NCBI GenBank assembly: GCA_002356455.1
Contig: AP017968.1
Coordinates: forward strand, 1,922,001-1,986,000
Direction of reading: 5' to 3'
DNA from: Fusobacterium varium
GTDB lineage: Bacteria; Fusobacteriota; Fusobacteriia; Fusobacteriales; Fusobacteriaceae
DNA: 64,000 nucleotides
Positions within the stretch are counted from its first letter, which is position 1. Each line of letters opens with the position of its first letter. The notes under the pieces are model-generated. The model saw only the letters and a program-made list of their open reading frames with translations, ran no database searches and was not told where the DNA came from. This document shows positions 54,789-63,967 of the stretch, piece after piece. The translations under genes were made by a program, and so were the position numbers.

Positions 54789-55423
54789 TATACATTTAAT
54801 AACTTTTCTGCAACTTCCACTGCACTTACTGCATCTGCTGAATAAGCAACCCCCATACTTTTTGCTATTTCTTCAGTTAAAGGAGCTCCACCTACCATTA
54901 TTTTTATATTCTCTGTCATTCCTTTATCTTTAAGATATTTAATAGTCATTTTCATAGATTCCAATGTAGGGGTCAACATTGCAGAAAGCATTAATATATC
55001 TGGAGAATGTTTTATAATTTCTTCCTCTATTCTTTCTGAAGTCACATCCACTCCCATATCTATCATTTCAAATCCATTGCTTTCCAACATTAATATACAA
55101 AAATTTTTTCCTATATCATGAAAGTCTCCATGCACAGTTCCTATTAATATTTTACCTTTTTTTATCATATCCCCATCTTTAAGATAAGGCTTTAATATTT
55201 TTATACTTTTTTCCATTGTCTTTGCTGCTTCCAATACGTCATACATAGTGAGAGTTTTTTCCTTAAACATTTCTCCTGCTCTAGTCATACCTTTCAATAA
55301 TGAATCAGTTAATATATCTCTAGGTGTGATTCCTTTACTTAAAGCCTCTTCTGTTAATTTTTCAATTTCTTTACTTTCACCATTTATTAATTTCTCTGAA
55401 ATTATTTCTAAAATATCTTTCAT
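54788..55423 (-). CDS. Corrinoid (B12-binding) protein of methyltransfer systems
   Basis: 211 residues. Helical cap (ISEKLINGESKEIEKLTEEA, GMTRAGEMFKEKTLTMYDVL) then B12 domain with D-x-H-x-x-G as GTVHGDFHDIGKN and MLSAMLTPTLESM, VGGAPLTEE. Like MtbC/MttC, it carries a methyl group on cobalt between a substrate methyltransferase and an acceptor. Neither partner is adjacent, so it is an orphan here. ATG chosen after GAGGTG. Confidence 0.88.
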   Translation of the reverse strand: MKDILEIISEKLINGESKEIEKLTEEALSKGITPRDILTDSLLKGMTRAGEMFKEKTLTMYDVLEAAKTMEKSIKILKPYLKDGDMIKKGKILIGTVHGDFHDIGKNFCILMLESNGFEMIDMGVDVTSERIEEEIIKHSPDILMLSAMLTPTLESMKMTIKYLKDKGMTENIKIMVGGAPLTEEIAKSMGVAYSADAVSAVEVAEKLLNV

Positions 55424-55588
55424 TTCTCTCACCTCTTAAATTATTATAAGTTTATTATATTCTATTGCAGTAAATATTGGAATATGTTATTTATTTTATT
55501 ATAAAATTATTTTTTATCTTTTTAATTATCGGACTTATATTAGTAAAAAAGAAAAACAGAGATTTCTCTCTGTCCTTAAATTACTTAA

Positions 55589-58500
55589 TTAAAATTTATA
55601 CCCTACTCCAGCTCCTACTATCCATTCACCTTTTGTCTTATTCTTTCCAGATTGATTATGTGAATCTCTTTCTACTGCATAGCTTCCCTTTACATCAAAC
55701 AAGATTCCATTTTCCAGTTCAAGTGTATATTTAGCATTCAATCCTAAGCTATGTTCATTCTTATGAGCTACTAAGATATCAAAGTCGCTTCCACCTTTAA
55801 ATCTTCCTGTGATATATTCTTCATCTGCTCCATTAAGCAGTCTTGTATAGCTTGCCCCAACTGATAATGTACTCTTTCCTTTTTCATGTGGTATCACTTT
55901 TTTAAGGTCTAATCCCACTTTAGCTGATGTATAATCAAATGATTGTGAATCTGTTTCTATTGCTAGAGTTTTATTTCCCTCATCTGCTCCATCCTGTTTT
56001 ACATATGTATATGACAGTGTTCCATAAGGTTCTAAGTATAGATTATCTCCAATATTATGTGAATATCTTCCATTTAAATAGATGTCATAAGATATATCAT
56101 TATAATTATCTGAATATTTCATTACTGGTTCTGCTTTATCAGAAGCCACATTATTTATGGCTAATCTATCAGCATCATAATCTCCATACTGGAATCCTGC
56201 TCCTGCTGTTACTTTTAGATTTCCAAGATACTTCTTAGCATATCCTCCAATATACAGCGCATCTCCATCAACTTTTGAGTCATTAGACAAATCAGATTTA
56301 AGCTTGTTTCCTCCAACTACTACTCCAGCCTTAAAGTCATCAGATACTCCATACTCTCCAAGCATATATGCTCCTGTGATTTTTGTATCAGAATCTATAT
56401 CAGAACTTCCTATATCATAAGTATAATATCCTTTTCCATAATATGTATCTTTAGTTCCTCCATCTATATGAGTAAGTCCACCATATATCATCCATTTTCC
56501 TGTATCAGCTTTAAACTGATTTTCTACAGCTATATCTCTGAACATTCCCATTGATTTTCTTGATAATTCAGAAGAATATGAGTATGGATTTCCTGCATAG
56601 ATGTCATTTAAGTATCCCATAAATGATGAGAGTTTTTCATCAGTATCTACATTAAATTCTTTTACACCATCTACAACCCTCATACTTTGATATATTTTAT
56701 TTAATTTCTCATAATTTGTATATTCAGGTGTTGTTGGTGACAGTGGAAGTGTAGATTTAGTTTCAACTGTTATTGTTGAAGAACCAGGAGTTTTTCTAAT
56801 AGAATGTAAATATGAAGTTGTATCTAAAGTAAATAAATCTCTATATTCTATGTCTGGATTTTCCACTCCATATATCCCATCTCCAAGATTCATTCCCATA
56901 TCTATTGTACTTCCATCAGATACTCCATTAAGCGCAAGAAGAAGTTTTCCACCATCTGAGTCTATTGTTCCACTACTATTTCCATTGGAAAGTGCATGTT
57001 TATTACTATTTGCTCCATCTATTCTTAATACAAGCTCCCCATTTTTACCAATATTAATATTTTTTGCTCCTGTAATTTCAGAAGTTTCAAATGCAGTTAC
57101 TTTCTGATTTATATTTATTTCTTCCACATTTGATATTTTATGGAAAAGATTTATATTATCATTTCCCACTGCTCTAGCAATAGCTGAACCAAAATCAAGA
57201 GTATCAGTTCCTGTTCCACCATCTATATCTCCATTTATTTGAGTGGAATTTCCAATAGATAAAATATCATCTCCATCTCCTAAATCAACTTTTCCATTGA
57301 TAAAAGAATTTCCAGATATATTTACTGTATTAGCTCCTGAATCTCCAGAAATAACAGGAGTAGTTCTATCTAAGCCCCCACCATTGATTGTTACATCTGT
57401 ACCAGTAAATGAAGCTCCATCTTTAACTGTAACAGCAGTTTTATAGGCATTGATAATTCCATCATTAAGTGAAAAATTCTTATCTGCTTCTATTGTCACT
57501 GTTCCACTATTTACACCAGCACCATTGATAATAGAATTTGAAATATTTTCATCATTTGTATATTCATTGTATGCGTCCACTCCACTATTTTGTGAAGTTG
57601 CATTTATTATAGAATATCCTTCTGCACTTACTCCAGTTCCGTTTCCACGAGCAATAGAGGATATATTTCCACTTCCATCAAGAGTTACAGCCATTCCCTG
57701 TCCTTCTGGATTATTAATCGGTGTTCCGCTACCTTCAATTTTAACTGGTGTCTGTCCTATTACAAGTCCATGGTTATTGTAGTTAGCAATTCCTGAATTA
57801 GAGTCTCCATAAATATAAATTCCATTATTTTTTCCCATTATAACACCACTATTTACTATATATCCTATGTTACTACTTTCAGCATTGCTAGCAGAATATA
57901 TTCCATTTTCTGAAACGCTGCTAATAATTCCACTATTTGTTATTGCTCCTATTGTAACTAATCCCTCAGAAAAAGAAAAAATTCCATTTCCTAAAGTACC
58001 ACTAATAGTTCCATAATTTCTTATATCTCCTACTTTAGTAAAACCTATTTCAGAGTAAACCAATATTCCAATTCCTACATAACTTCTCCCATTGTTTGTT
58101 TCACTACCACTAATAGTTCCATAGTTTATTATATTTCCTGTTGTAGTACTGCTTGAAGGACCTAGAAGACAAATTCCATTTCCTGAATAATATCCATATC
58201 CTGAGATACTACCACTTATACTTCCATTATTTATTATATTTCCTATTATACTATTTGAAGTATCAGAATAAGAATAAATCCCATTTCCTGAATTATCTCC
58301 ACCATTACTGCTTCCACTTATACTTCCATTATTTATTATATTTCCTACTATACTATTTGAAGTATCAGAATAAGAATAAATCCCATTTCCTGAATTATCT
58401 CCACCATTACTGCTTCCACTTATATTTCCATTATTCACTATATTTACTTTAATGCTATTTGTATTTACTGTATCATCTATTTTTACAGTTTCAGTTATAT

Positions 58501-58735
58501 TTGTTCCTTCTGGTATTGTCCAAATAAATTCATCAGCAGAATTTTTTGTTACTGTTCCAATTTCTGTAATAGTTCCTGAATTATCTAGTATTTTAATAGT
58601 TGAATCTTCATATTTTATCGTAACATCTCCATATGAAAAACTGCTTCCTAATAAAAAAGCTACTACTACTCCCATTGTTATTCTATTCTTTCCCTTTAGA
58701 TATCTTTTTAAAGCTTTCTCCATTTCTTTAATCAT
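55589..58735 (-). CDS. Type V autotransporter adhesin-like protein
   Basis: 1048 residues. Fusobacterial autotransporter-type start (EKALKRYLKGKNRITMGVVV then signal peptide to SFSYG). Passenger of beta-helix repeats: near-identical 34-residue units of the form NI.NNG.ISGSSNGGDNSG then NGIYSYSDTSNSI.G (coded 58241-58444), then diverged units. Further on GDGDDILSIGNSTQINGDID-like strands. C-terminal ~280 residues form the autotransporter barrel (FKADTGKWMIYGGLTHIDGG ... GAGVGYKF). Passenger likely displayed outside for adhesion. Strong ribosome site (GGGGGAGAGG). Upstream control region is unusual (58823-58999). Confidence 0.92.
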   Translation of the reverse strand: MIKEMEKALKRYLKGKNRITMGVVVAFLLGSSFSYGDVTIKYEDSTIKILDNSGTITEIGTVTKNSADEFIWTIPEGTNITETVKIDDTVNTNSIKVNIVNNGNISGSSNGGDNSGNGIYSYSDTSNSIVGNIINNGSISGSSNGGDNSGNGIYSYSDTSNSIIGNIINNGSISGSISGYGYYSGNGICLLGPSSSTTTGNIINYGTISGSETNNGRSYVGIGILVYSEIGFTKVGDIRNYGTISGTLGNGIFSFSEGLVTIGAITNSGIISSVSENGIYSASNAESSNIGYIVNSGVIMGKNNGIYIYGDSNSGIANYNNHGLVIGQTPVKIEGSGTPINNPEGQGMAVTLDGSGNISSIARGNGTGVSAEGYSIINATSQNSGVDAYNEYTNDENISNSIINGAGVNSGTVTIEADKNFSLNDGIINAYKTAVTVKDGASFTGTDVTINGGGLDRTTPVISGDSGANTVNISGNSFINGKVDLGDGDDILSIGNSTQINGDIDGGTGTDTLDFGSAIARAVGNDNINLFHKISNVEEININQKVTAFETSEITGAKNINIGKNGELVLRIDGANSNKHALSNGNSSGTIDSDGGKLLLALNGVSDGSTIDMGMNLGDGIYGVENPDIEYRDLFTLDTTSYLHSIRKTPGSSTITVETKSTLPLSPTTPEYTNYEKLNKIYQSMRVVDGVKEFNVDTDEKLSSFMGYLNDIYAGNPYSYSSELSRKSMGMFRDIAVENQFKADTGKWMIYGGLTHIDGGTKDTYYGKGYYTYDIGSSDIDSDTKITGAYMLGEYGVSDDFKAGVVVGGNKLKSDLSNDSKVDGDALYIGGYAKKYLGNLKVTAGAGFQYGDYDADRLAINNVASDKAEPVMKYSDNYNDISYDIYLNGRYSHNIGDNLYLEPYGTLSYTYVKQDGADEGNKTLAIETDSQSFDYTSAKVGLDLKKVIPHEKGKSTLSVGASYTRLLNGADEEYITGRFKGGSDFDILVAHKNEHSLGLNAKYTLELENGILFDVKGSYAVERDSHNQSGKNKTKGEWIVGAGVGYKF
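58241..58444 (-). repeat. Tandem 102-bp repeat in the autotransporter gene
   Basis: Two almost identical 102-bp units (58343-58444 and 58241-58342) encode two 34-residue passenger repeats; a third, diverged unit follows at lower coordinates. High DNA identity suggests recent duplication and possible copy-number change. Confidence 0.85.
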
Positions 58736-58822
58736 ATTTTCCTCTCCCCCTTTGATATTTTTTACTTTAAATTCAACTTTTTTACATTTATAACAATCTC
58801 AAATTCAGCAAAATAAATAATT

Positions 58823-58999
58823 GTTCTCTTATATGTATAAAAGCGAACATAAAATAGTCGTAATTACTTTATTTACAGGGGGTCATTTTTTAAGGATGTT
58901 TTCTCTAAAAATATTTTTATCTTGACTTTATCAATTTTAGAGATTATAATTGATAAAGTTAAAACATGTAAAAGTTCGCCTTTATACATTAAAGAGAAC
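58823..58999. promoter_or_regulatory. Palindrome-flanked promoter region upstream of the autotransporter
   Basis: Two 26-bp sites, 58823-58848 and 58974-58999, each begin GTTC and end GAAC, are imperfect palindromes themselves and are 23/26 identical in inverted orientation. Between them, TTGACT-N17-TATAAT (58922-58950) points right. On the other strand TTTACA-N18-TATAAT uses the same palindromic -10 and points to the autotransporter. An 11-bp inverted repeat (CTTTATCAATT / AATTGATAAAG, 58926-58958) overlaps both. Either a multi-operator control region or an invertible switch. Confidence 0.6.
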
Positions 59000-59042
59000 T
59001 TTTATTATTTTTATAGTATTAAAGAGTATTTTCTTTAGCGAA

Positions 59043-59234
59043 TTAATTCTTGTATTGTTTCATCAATTCTTTTTCTATTCTTGTCATTCTCTCCTCTATT
59101 CTTTTTATTCCATCAATTAGTGTTTTTATATTTTCTATTCTGAATTTCTCTGCATACAGCCTTTTTTTACAATCTCTCTCATTTAGTTTTTTATCAAACA
59201 ATGAAAGTATATTTTGTGCCAGCAGAATATTGTG
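59043..59234 (-). pseudogene. Gene remnant with coiled-coil ending
   Basis: An open frame without an ATG start reads LAQNILSLFDKKLNERDCKK then RLYAEKFRIENIKTLI, ending ...RIEKELMKQYKN and stop. It is heptad-like and charged. A stop cuts it off at the 5' side near 59235. Probably the 3' end of a lost gene. Confidence 0.4.
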
Positions 59235-59387
59235 TTAACTGTAGTACCCATATATGAAGAAGAAATGCAATATAAACTTAAATATGAGACAGAGGGTTTG
59301 CTTGAATTGTTTGAAGAAAAAGAAATTTCTTATCCACCTGTAGTAGATAAAAAACGTAAAAATGTATGTACACAAGATTCAACATAA
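59201..59387 (+). pseudogene. Frameshifted 3' gene remnant
   Basis: Reads MKVYFVPAEYCVN in one frame, then after a shift VLTVVPIYEEEMQYKLKYET, GLLELFEEKEISYPPVVD to a stop at 59387. A short C-terminal relic of an unidentified cytosolic gene (a SUFU-like domain end is possible but weak). It lies just before the second IS copy. Confidence 0.4.
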
Positions 59388-59489
59388 ATTTTTTCTAAAA
59401 ATTATAAATTATATTATAAAAATCTGCCTATTTAGCAGTTTTTTGATTATTTTTTTTACTTTAGATTCATATATTATTTATAAAAAAAA

Positions 59490-60723
59490 GGGGCTGTTGC
59501 AAATTAGTGATTGATAAACTAATTTGTGCAGCTTCTCTTATTTTTTATAAAAAAATAGAAATCTATTTTATAGATTTCTGCTAATTTATATTTTTATATT
59601 TATTTTTAAGTATCAAAAAAAGAAGTAGATGATTTTTTATTTATCTAAGCTACTTTTAATGAGTGAAGTGTTGTTCCTAAGCGATTATTTATATTTCTGC
59701 TTAGATATCTGTTGAAGTTGTAAGCGATACAAAACAAACATATTTCTCTTAAAACACTTTTTTTACTTCGAACTTTTAATTTTCGCAATTTCATATCTTC
59801 TTTCAAAACTGCAAAAGCACCTTCTACTTGAATACTTCTGTTCATTCTTAATTGTTTTCCATAATTGCTTGATACATTCTCTTTTGATTTATTTGATAAA
59901 ATTCTAAATCTCGCATTGTACTTAATTTTTTTGTTAGTTTCAGGATTCCAAAAATATTGAACTGTATTATTTTTGTTAGAGTATAGAAATTCTAATTCTA
60001 ATCCGTCTTTTCTAAATAGCTTATTTTCAGATTGTAAGTTGAAATCATCATTAAAATTTGAAATTAATTCAAGAATTTTTTCATCTAATCTAGTTCTATA
60101 TTTCTCAATAGATTTTTTCCAAACAAATGTATATTTATTAGCATATGCTTCAATTTTAGTGCCATCAATATATATTGTTTCAGTGGAAATATTTTCCATT
60201 TCAAAAATTTTTTCAACGAATTGTTCAAATAGATCTGGAAGAATATCTTCAGTTTTTACTAAGAATCTAGAAATAGTAGAGTGATCAGGAATTTTAGAAT
60301 CTTGTAAAAGAAACCTAAATTTAATATTTTCATGGCAAGCCATTTCTATATCTCTAGTAGAAGTTAAATTGCGCGAATAGGCATAAACAATGATAGAAAA
60401 CATTCTGATAGGATGTACCTTTGTTTTGTAAGAAAATACTTGCATTAAACTACTAAAATCTAATCCCTCCAATATTGAGCTAAGTTTTCTTACAGGATCA
60501 TTATCAGAAATTTCATATTGTAAAAAGTTAAAAAGTTTAGGTTGATTTAATTGAAAAAAAATGTTATTATTAGTTGGTTTTTGCATAGGTATATTATATT
60601 AGAAATTTGAAAAAATTTTTAGTATTTTATACCTTTTTTTATTTTAAAAGAAAAAGCTGACAGGAAGAAAACTTCAAGTCAGCTTTTTGGATAATTGGGC
60701 TGTTTTAAATTTGCAACAGCCCC
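59490..60723 (-). mobile_element. IS1182-like element with internal deletion
   Basis: 1234 bp with the same ends as the copy at 29614-31384 (GGGGCTGTTGCAAATT ends). It lacks exactly 537 bp inside the transposase gene. An A8 tract touches its left end, and the right end is 16 bp after the stop of a minus-strand gene, the same arrangement as the other copy. It could still be moved by the intact transposase. Confidence 0.9.
59645..60586 (-). pseudogene. Internally deleted IS1182-family transposase
   Basis: 313 residues. Identical in frame to the 492-residue transposase except for one substitution (Glu to Gly at residue 41) and the loss of residues 186-364. The deletion removes the second catalytic Asp (in IVADAGYES), so the product should be inactive, although the reading frame stays open. 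It might act as a dominant inhibitor. Confidence 0.9.
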
Positions 60724-60739
60724 TTTAAAATTATTGATT

Positions 60740-61045
60740 TTAATCTTTTAAATCCTGTAAATACTGTATATTTATATCAGATTTTTTTACATACTCTCTT
60801 ACTACATCATTATAATCTCTATTTTTGCCTTGAGAAGCATTGATTTTATTTCTATACTTTACAAAATCTTCTTCTAATTTAGCTCTATTTTTTTCATTAA
60901 TTTCATTTTCCAGCAATCTATCCAGTCTTATAGATAATTTTGTATATTCATTTGTTATATTTTTTTCTTTTCCACCACCAAAAAAATCTAAATTACTGCA
61001 TCCTGTCATCATTAAAATTGTCATTATTATAAGTAATTTTTTCAT
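60740..61045 (-). CDS. Small lipoprotein
   Basis: 101 residues from the ATG after AAAGGGG. The longer frame would run into tRNA-Arg, so it is not used. Lipoprotein signal (IMTILMMTGCSNL) followed by a charged helical domain (SIRLDRLLENEINEKNRAKL, KYRNKINASQGKNRDYNDVV). Function unknown. Just downstream of tRNA-Arg, upstream of the deleted IS. Confidence 0.75.
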   Translation of the reverse strand: MKKLLIIMTILMMTGCSNLDFFGGGKEKNITNEYTKLSIRLDRLLENEINEKNRAKLEEDFVKYRNKINASQGKNRDYNDVVREYVKKSDINIQYLQDLKD

Positions 61046-61067
61046 TTCAGCCCCTTTGTAATTAAGC

Positions 61068-61144
61068 TGGCGATCCCGATGTGGTTTGAACACACAACCT
61101 ATTCCTTAGGAGGGAATTGCTCTATCCAATTGAGCTACGGGATC
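61068..61144 (-). tRNA. tRNA-Arg (anticodon CCT)
   Basis: 77 nt with encoded CCA. Acceptor GATCCCG/CGGGATC, anticodon loop CTCCTAA giving CCT, T arm with TTCAAAC. Confidence 0.93.
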
Positions 61145-61199
61145 ACACAGTCAATATTATACACTAAAATTTAAATTTTGAAAAGAGTTTTTTAATATT

Positions 61200-61955
61200 C
61201 TACAATATGGTATTTTTAATGAGATGGAGCAGATGTTTTTGCCCTATACCACTTACACTGCCAATCTTATAAAGATAATCCATTACCTTATCACCATTCT
61301 TCTGATCCATATTGGAATATTTATAATAGGATATTGCTTCTCTGATGATATGAGCGTCACTGCCGAAAGTGGCAGTAAGCCCATATCTTTCCCGCAGTTC
61401 AGCAGCTTCCAGATTTCTAATAAGAGAAAGAGCATGGTTGTGTGTTTCCAAAGAGTCTACTAATTTTATGATATCATAAATATATGGTTTGTTGTTTATA
61501 AAATTCTTTTGAACAATTCCACATATATGTGGAATTGATTTGTGACATTCCCACTCTTGAAGCACATCCATATATTCATATATATTTCTGTGAGTTTTTG
61601 CCATTCTTTTTATATTTTTATATTGTTCTACTTCTTTTATATAAAATTCTTCTAAATCAGACATTTTTTTGAAATAAACCAAAAGCTCAAAGCCATCCTC
61701 ACATCCTAATTCAATTCCCGGAACTACTCCTATTCCTTTTTCATAAAGTTCTACTGCTCCTCTTATTTCATTGTGGTCTGTAACTGACAATAGATATCTT
61801 TTATTTTTAACAAAGTTTTTTAGAAAATCTGGTTTTATAAAGCTGTCTGAAGCTGTTGTATGTATATGAAGATCGTAATAAAAATCCCCTGCAAATCTAC
61901 TGTCACTATCTATAAATGGAAAAAAGAAAGGAGACAGTTTTTGAAATTCTACCAT
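61200..61955 (-). CDS. PHP domain phosphoesterase-like protein
   Basis: 251 residues. PHP metal motifs: YDLHIHTTASD, VTDHNEI, GIELG and late TFGSDAHI. The family hydrolyses phosphate esters with a trinuclear metal site; substrate unknown. ATG chosen after GAGGTGAG. Monocistronic. Confidence 0.85.
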   Translation of the reverse strand: MVEFQKLSPFFFPFIDSDSRFAGDFYYDLHIHTTASDSFIKPDFLKNFVKNKRYLLSVTDHNEIRGAVELYEKGIGVVPGIELGCEDGFELLVYFKKMSDLEEFYIKEVEQYKNIKRMAKTHRNIYEYMDVLQEWECHKSIPHICGIVQKNFINNKPYIYDIIKLVDSLETHNHALSLIRNLEAAELRERYGLTATFGSDAHIIREAISYYKYSNMDQKNGDKVMDYLYKIGSVSGIGQKHLLHLIKNTIL

Positions 61956-62190
61956 TGTTCTCACCTCTTTTTATAAAATAAAAAGAATCCATGTATTTAA
62001 AGTGCTTGGACGCTGGTTATTTAATTTTTAATAATCTGCTGACACTTAAAAATAGTATAATTATAAAATATTCAGCAATAGCTTTACTTCTGAATATCAT
62101 CATTTATGCTCATGATAAATTCTTTATGATAATAATATAACACTAATCTAAAAGATTGTCAAAATGTTGTTGTTTATTAAGTTTTGCACT

Positions 62191-62826
62191 TCATAACTTT
62201 TTCTTTATAATTTTTGCAGGAACTCCCACAGCAACCACATTTTCTGGAATATTTTTAATTACAGTAGCTCCAGCTCCAATAATACTTCCTTTTCCAATTT
62301 TAATATTATTAATAACTGTGCTTCCTATTCCCATAAATACTCTTTCACCAACATTGACATGCCCTGCTATAGATACTTTAGGACATATATTTGTAAAGTT
62401 TTTAATAATACAGTCATGTTCAATAACTGTCTGAGTATTTATAATACACCCAATCCCTATCTCAGAATTTATATTTATTACAGCACCTGCCAGTATGGTA
62501 GTACCTTGTGATATTTTAGCTGATAAATTTATAATAGCTGTTGGATGAATAATAGTTGCCAAAGATATTCCCATTGATATCAGTTTCATTGTTTTTATTT
62601 TACGCAGCTCATTATCACCTGTTGCAACAATGACTTCATCATAAAGCTTCATAAGTTTTTCAATATCTTCCTTGTTTTCTTCATAAATTAGAAAATCAGG
62701 AATCTGACGATGCCCCTTTTCTTTAAAATCCAACATATCTATTTTACTATACTTATTCATTGCTAAAGCACAGTCCAGTGTTACAGCTCCTTGATCTCCA
62801 GCTCCCCATATCAGCAGTTTTTTCAT
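62191..62826 (-). CDS. NeuD-like sugar O-acyltransferase
   Basis: 211 residues. N-terminal Rossmann-like part (LLIWGAGDQGAVTLDCAL) and a C-terminal left-handed beta-helix of hexapeptide repeats (HPTAIINLSAKISQGTTILA, IGIGCIINTQTVIEHDC, VNVGERVFMGIGSTV), ending VAVGVPAKIIKKK: the PglD/NeuD pattern. Acylates a surface amino- or nonulosonic sugar. An earlier ATG at 62892 lacks a ribosome site; GGAGATG precedes the one used. No glycan operon adjoins. Confidence 0.88.
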   Translation of the reverse strand: MKKLLIWGAGDQGAVTLDCALAMNKYSKIDMLDFKEKGHRQIPDFLIYEENKEDIEKLMKLYDEVIVATGDNELRKIKTMKLISMGISLATIIHPTAIINLSAKISQGTTILAGAVININSEIGIGCIINTQTVIEHDCIIKNFTNICPKVSIAGHVNVGERVFMGIGSTVINNIKIGKGSIIGAGATVIKNIPENVVAVGVPAKIIKKKL

Positions 62827-62892
62827 TCCATCATCTCCATAGACATTTTCTATATTCCTATAATATTTTGATTGGAAAACACCAATAATCAC

Positions 62893-63337
62893 AAACTTCT
62901 ATTTTTTAAATAAAGGCTTGTGATTATTTTCATTTTTTTAATATTATTCAGTAATTATAATTTTTGCTGTATTCTTAATTTTTCTTTTTTATAACAGAAA
63001 ATTTCATTATTTTAGTATATTAGAAAACATGCTTGAACATTATAAAATGATCTATTTCCTATTTCAATAGCATCTGCAATTATCTTTTACATTTTTCATA
63101 ATCAAGTGTTTGATAAATTCAAAACTCCAAAGTTATATACTCCATTTTCTACTCTCATATTTTATAATTTATTTAGCTTTTCTCCTAACTTTTTTTAAAT
63201 AACTTTATGATCAATGATTTTATGTTTTTTAAAATATTTTATCTGCTTTATAGTTTTTCTAATCAAATTTTTATGTCAATATATATTTCTATTACTCTTC
63301 TTTCTAGTAATTTTGGACTATATTATATTCCATTTTT
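62893..63337. other. 445-bp intergenic region
   Basis: Very AT-rich, no gene, tRNA or clear regulatory site seen. Confidence 0.5.
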
Positions 63338-63871
63338 CTATTTTAATACTTTCTCAAGCCATTCTTTTATTTCGCTTTCTGAAATACTTCCTCTTACTGC
63401 TTTTCCTTCTTTTTCTACATTTCCATCAGGTACTGCTTTTGTCAAATCTGAAATACTTCTTCCTAGTCCACTTCCTTGATGAGTTGCAAATGGAATGATC
63501 TTCTTTCCACTGAGATTATTTTCATTTAAAAAACTAAAAACTGGCATCGGCATTGTTCCCCACCAAATTGGATACCCTAAAAAGATTGTGTCATATTCAT
63601 CTAAATTCTCTGCTTTACTTTTTAAAGGAGGCAGATATCCCTCTGCCAGCTCTTTTTTAGCCTGATCTGTTGTTGCCCTGTATTCTTCTGGATACAGATT
63701 TACAATTTCTATTTCAAATATATCTCCATTTATCTCTTTTTGTATCTGTTCAGCAACTTTCTTTGTAGTCCCTGTACGACTGAAATATATTACCAATATA
63801 TTATTTTCAGCTCCATATGTTGAAAAAACAGATATTATTCCAAGCAAAAGCATTATCAAATATTTTCTCAT
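63338..63871 (-). CDS. Exported flavodoxin
   Basis: 177 residues. Signal peptide (MRKYLIMLLLGIISVFSTYG) then a full flavodoxin: FMN phosphate loop YFSRTGTTKKVAEQI, FLGYPIWWGTMP (isoalloxazine side, paired Trp) and FATHQGSGLGRSI. It belongs to the short 'flavodoxin_4-like' group. Export is unusual for an electron carrier and implies periplasmic redox work or FMN loading outside. MerR-type promoter upstream. Confidence 0.88.
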   Translation of the reverse strand: MRKYLIMLLLGIISVFSTYGAENNILVIYFSRTGTTKKVAEQIQKEINGDIFEIEIVNLYPEEYRATTDQAKKELAEGYLPPLKSKAENLDEYDTIFLGYPIWWGTMPMPVFSFLNENNLSGKKIIPFATHQGSGLGRSISDLTKAVPDGNVEKEGKAVRGSISESEIKEWLEKVLK

Positions 63872-63936
63872 GCTGTCCTCCTTTTAATTTTTTAATTACT
63901 TCAAATAAAAGACTTTTTAACTTGCTTTCTTTGTAA

Positions 63937-63967
63937 AGAATACCACTTAGAGTCAACTTCAAGTCAA
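63937..63967 (-). promoter_or_regulatory. MerR-type promoter/operator before the flavodoxin gene
   Basis: On the minus strand TTGACT-N19-TATTCT, the long 19-bp spacer needed by MerR-family activators. A dyad (ACTTgaAGT-tg-ACTctAAGT, 63945-63964) fills the spacer, close to operators of the AdhR/NmlR type that answer to aldehydes or electrophiles. Confidence 0.8.

Noticed and set aside
57450-57782. Open frame antisense to the autotransporter
   Set aside because: Repeat-rich coding DNA leaves the opposite frame open by chance; no ribosome site or motif.
58139-58444. Regular repeats that might suggest a CRISPR array
   Set aside because: The units are coding, in frame with the autotransporter, contiguous without unique spacers, and no cas gene is near.
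61046-61093. Longer start for the small lipoprotein
   Set aside because: It would read through the 3' end of tRNA-Arg; the ATG at 61045 has a good ribosome site and begins the lipoprotein signal.
61068-61144. tRNA-Arg as an attachment site of an integrated island
   Set aside because: No repeat of the tRNA 3' end and no integrase gene found in the window.
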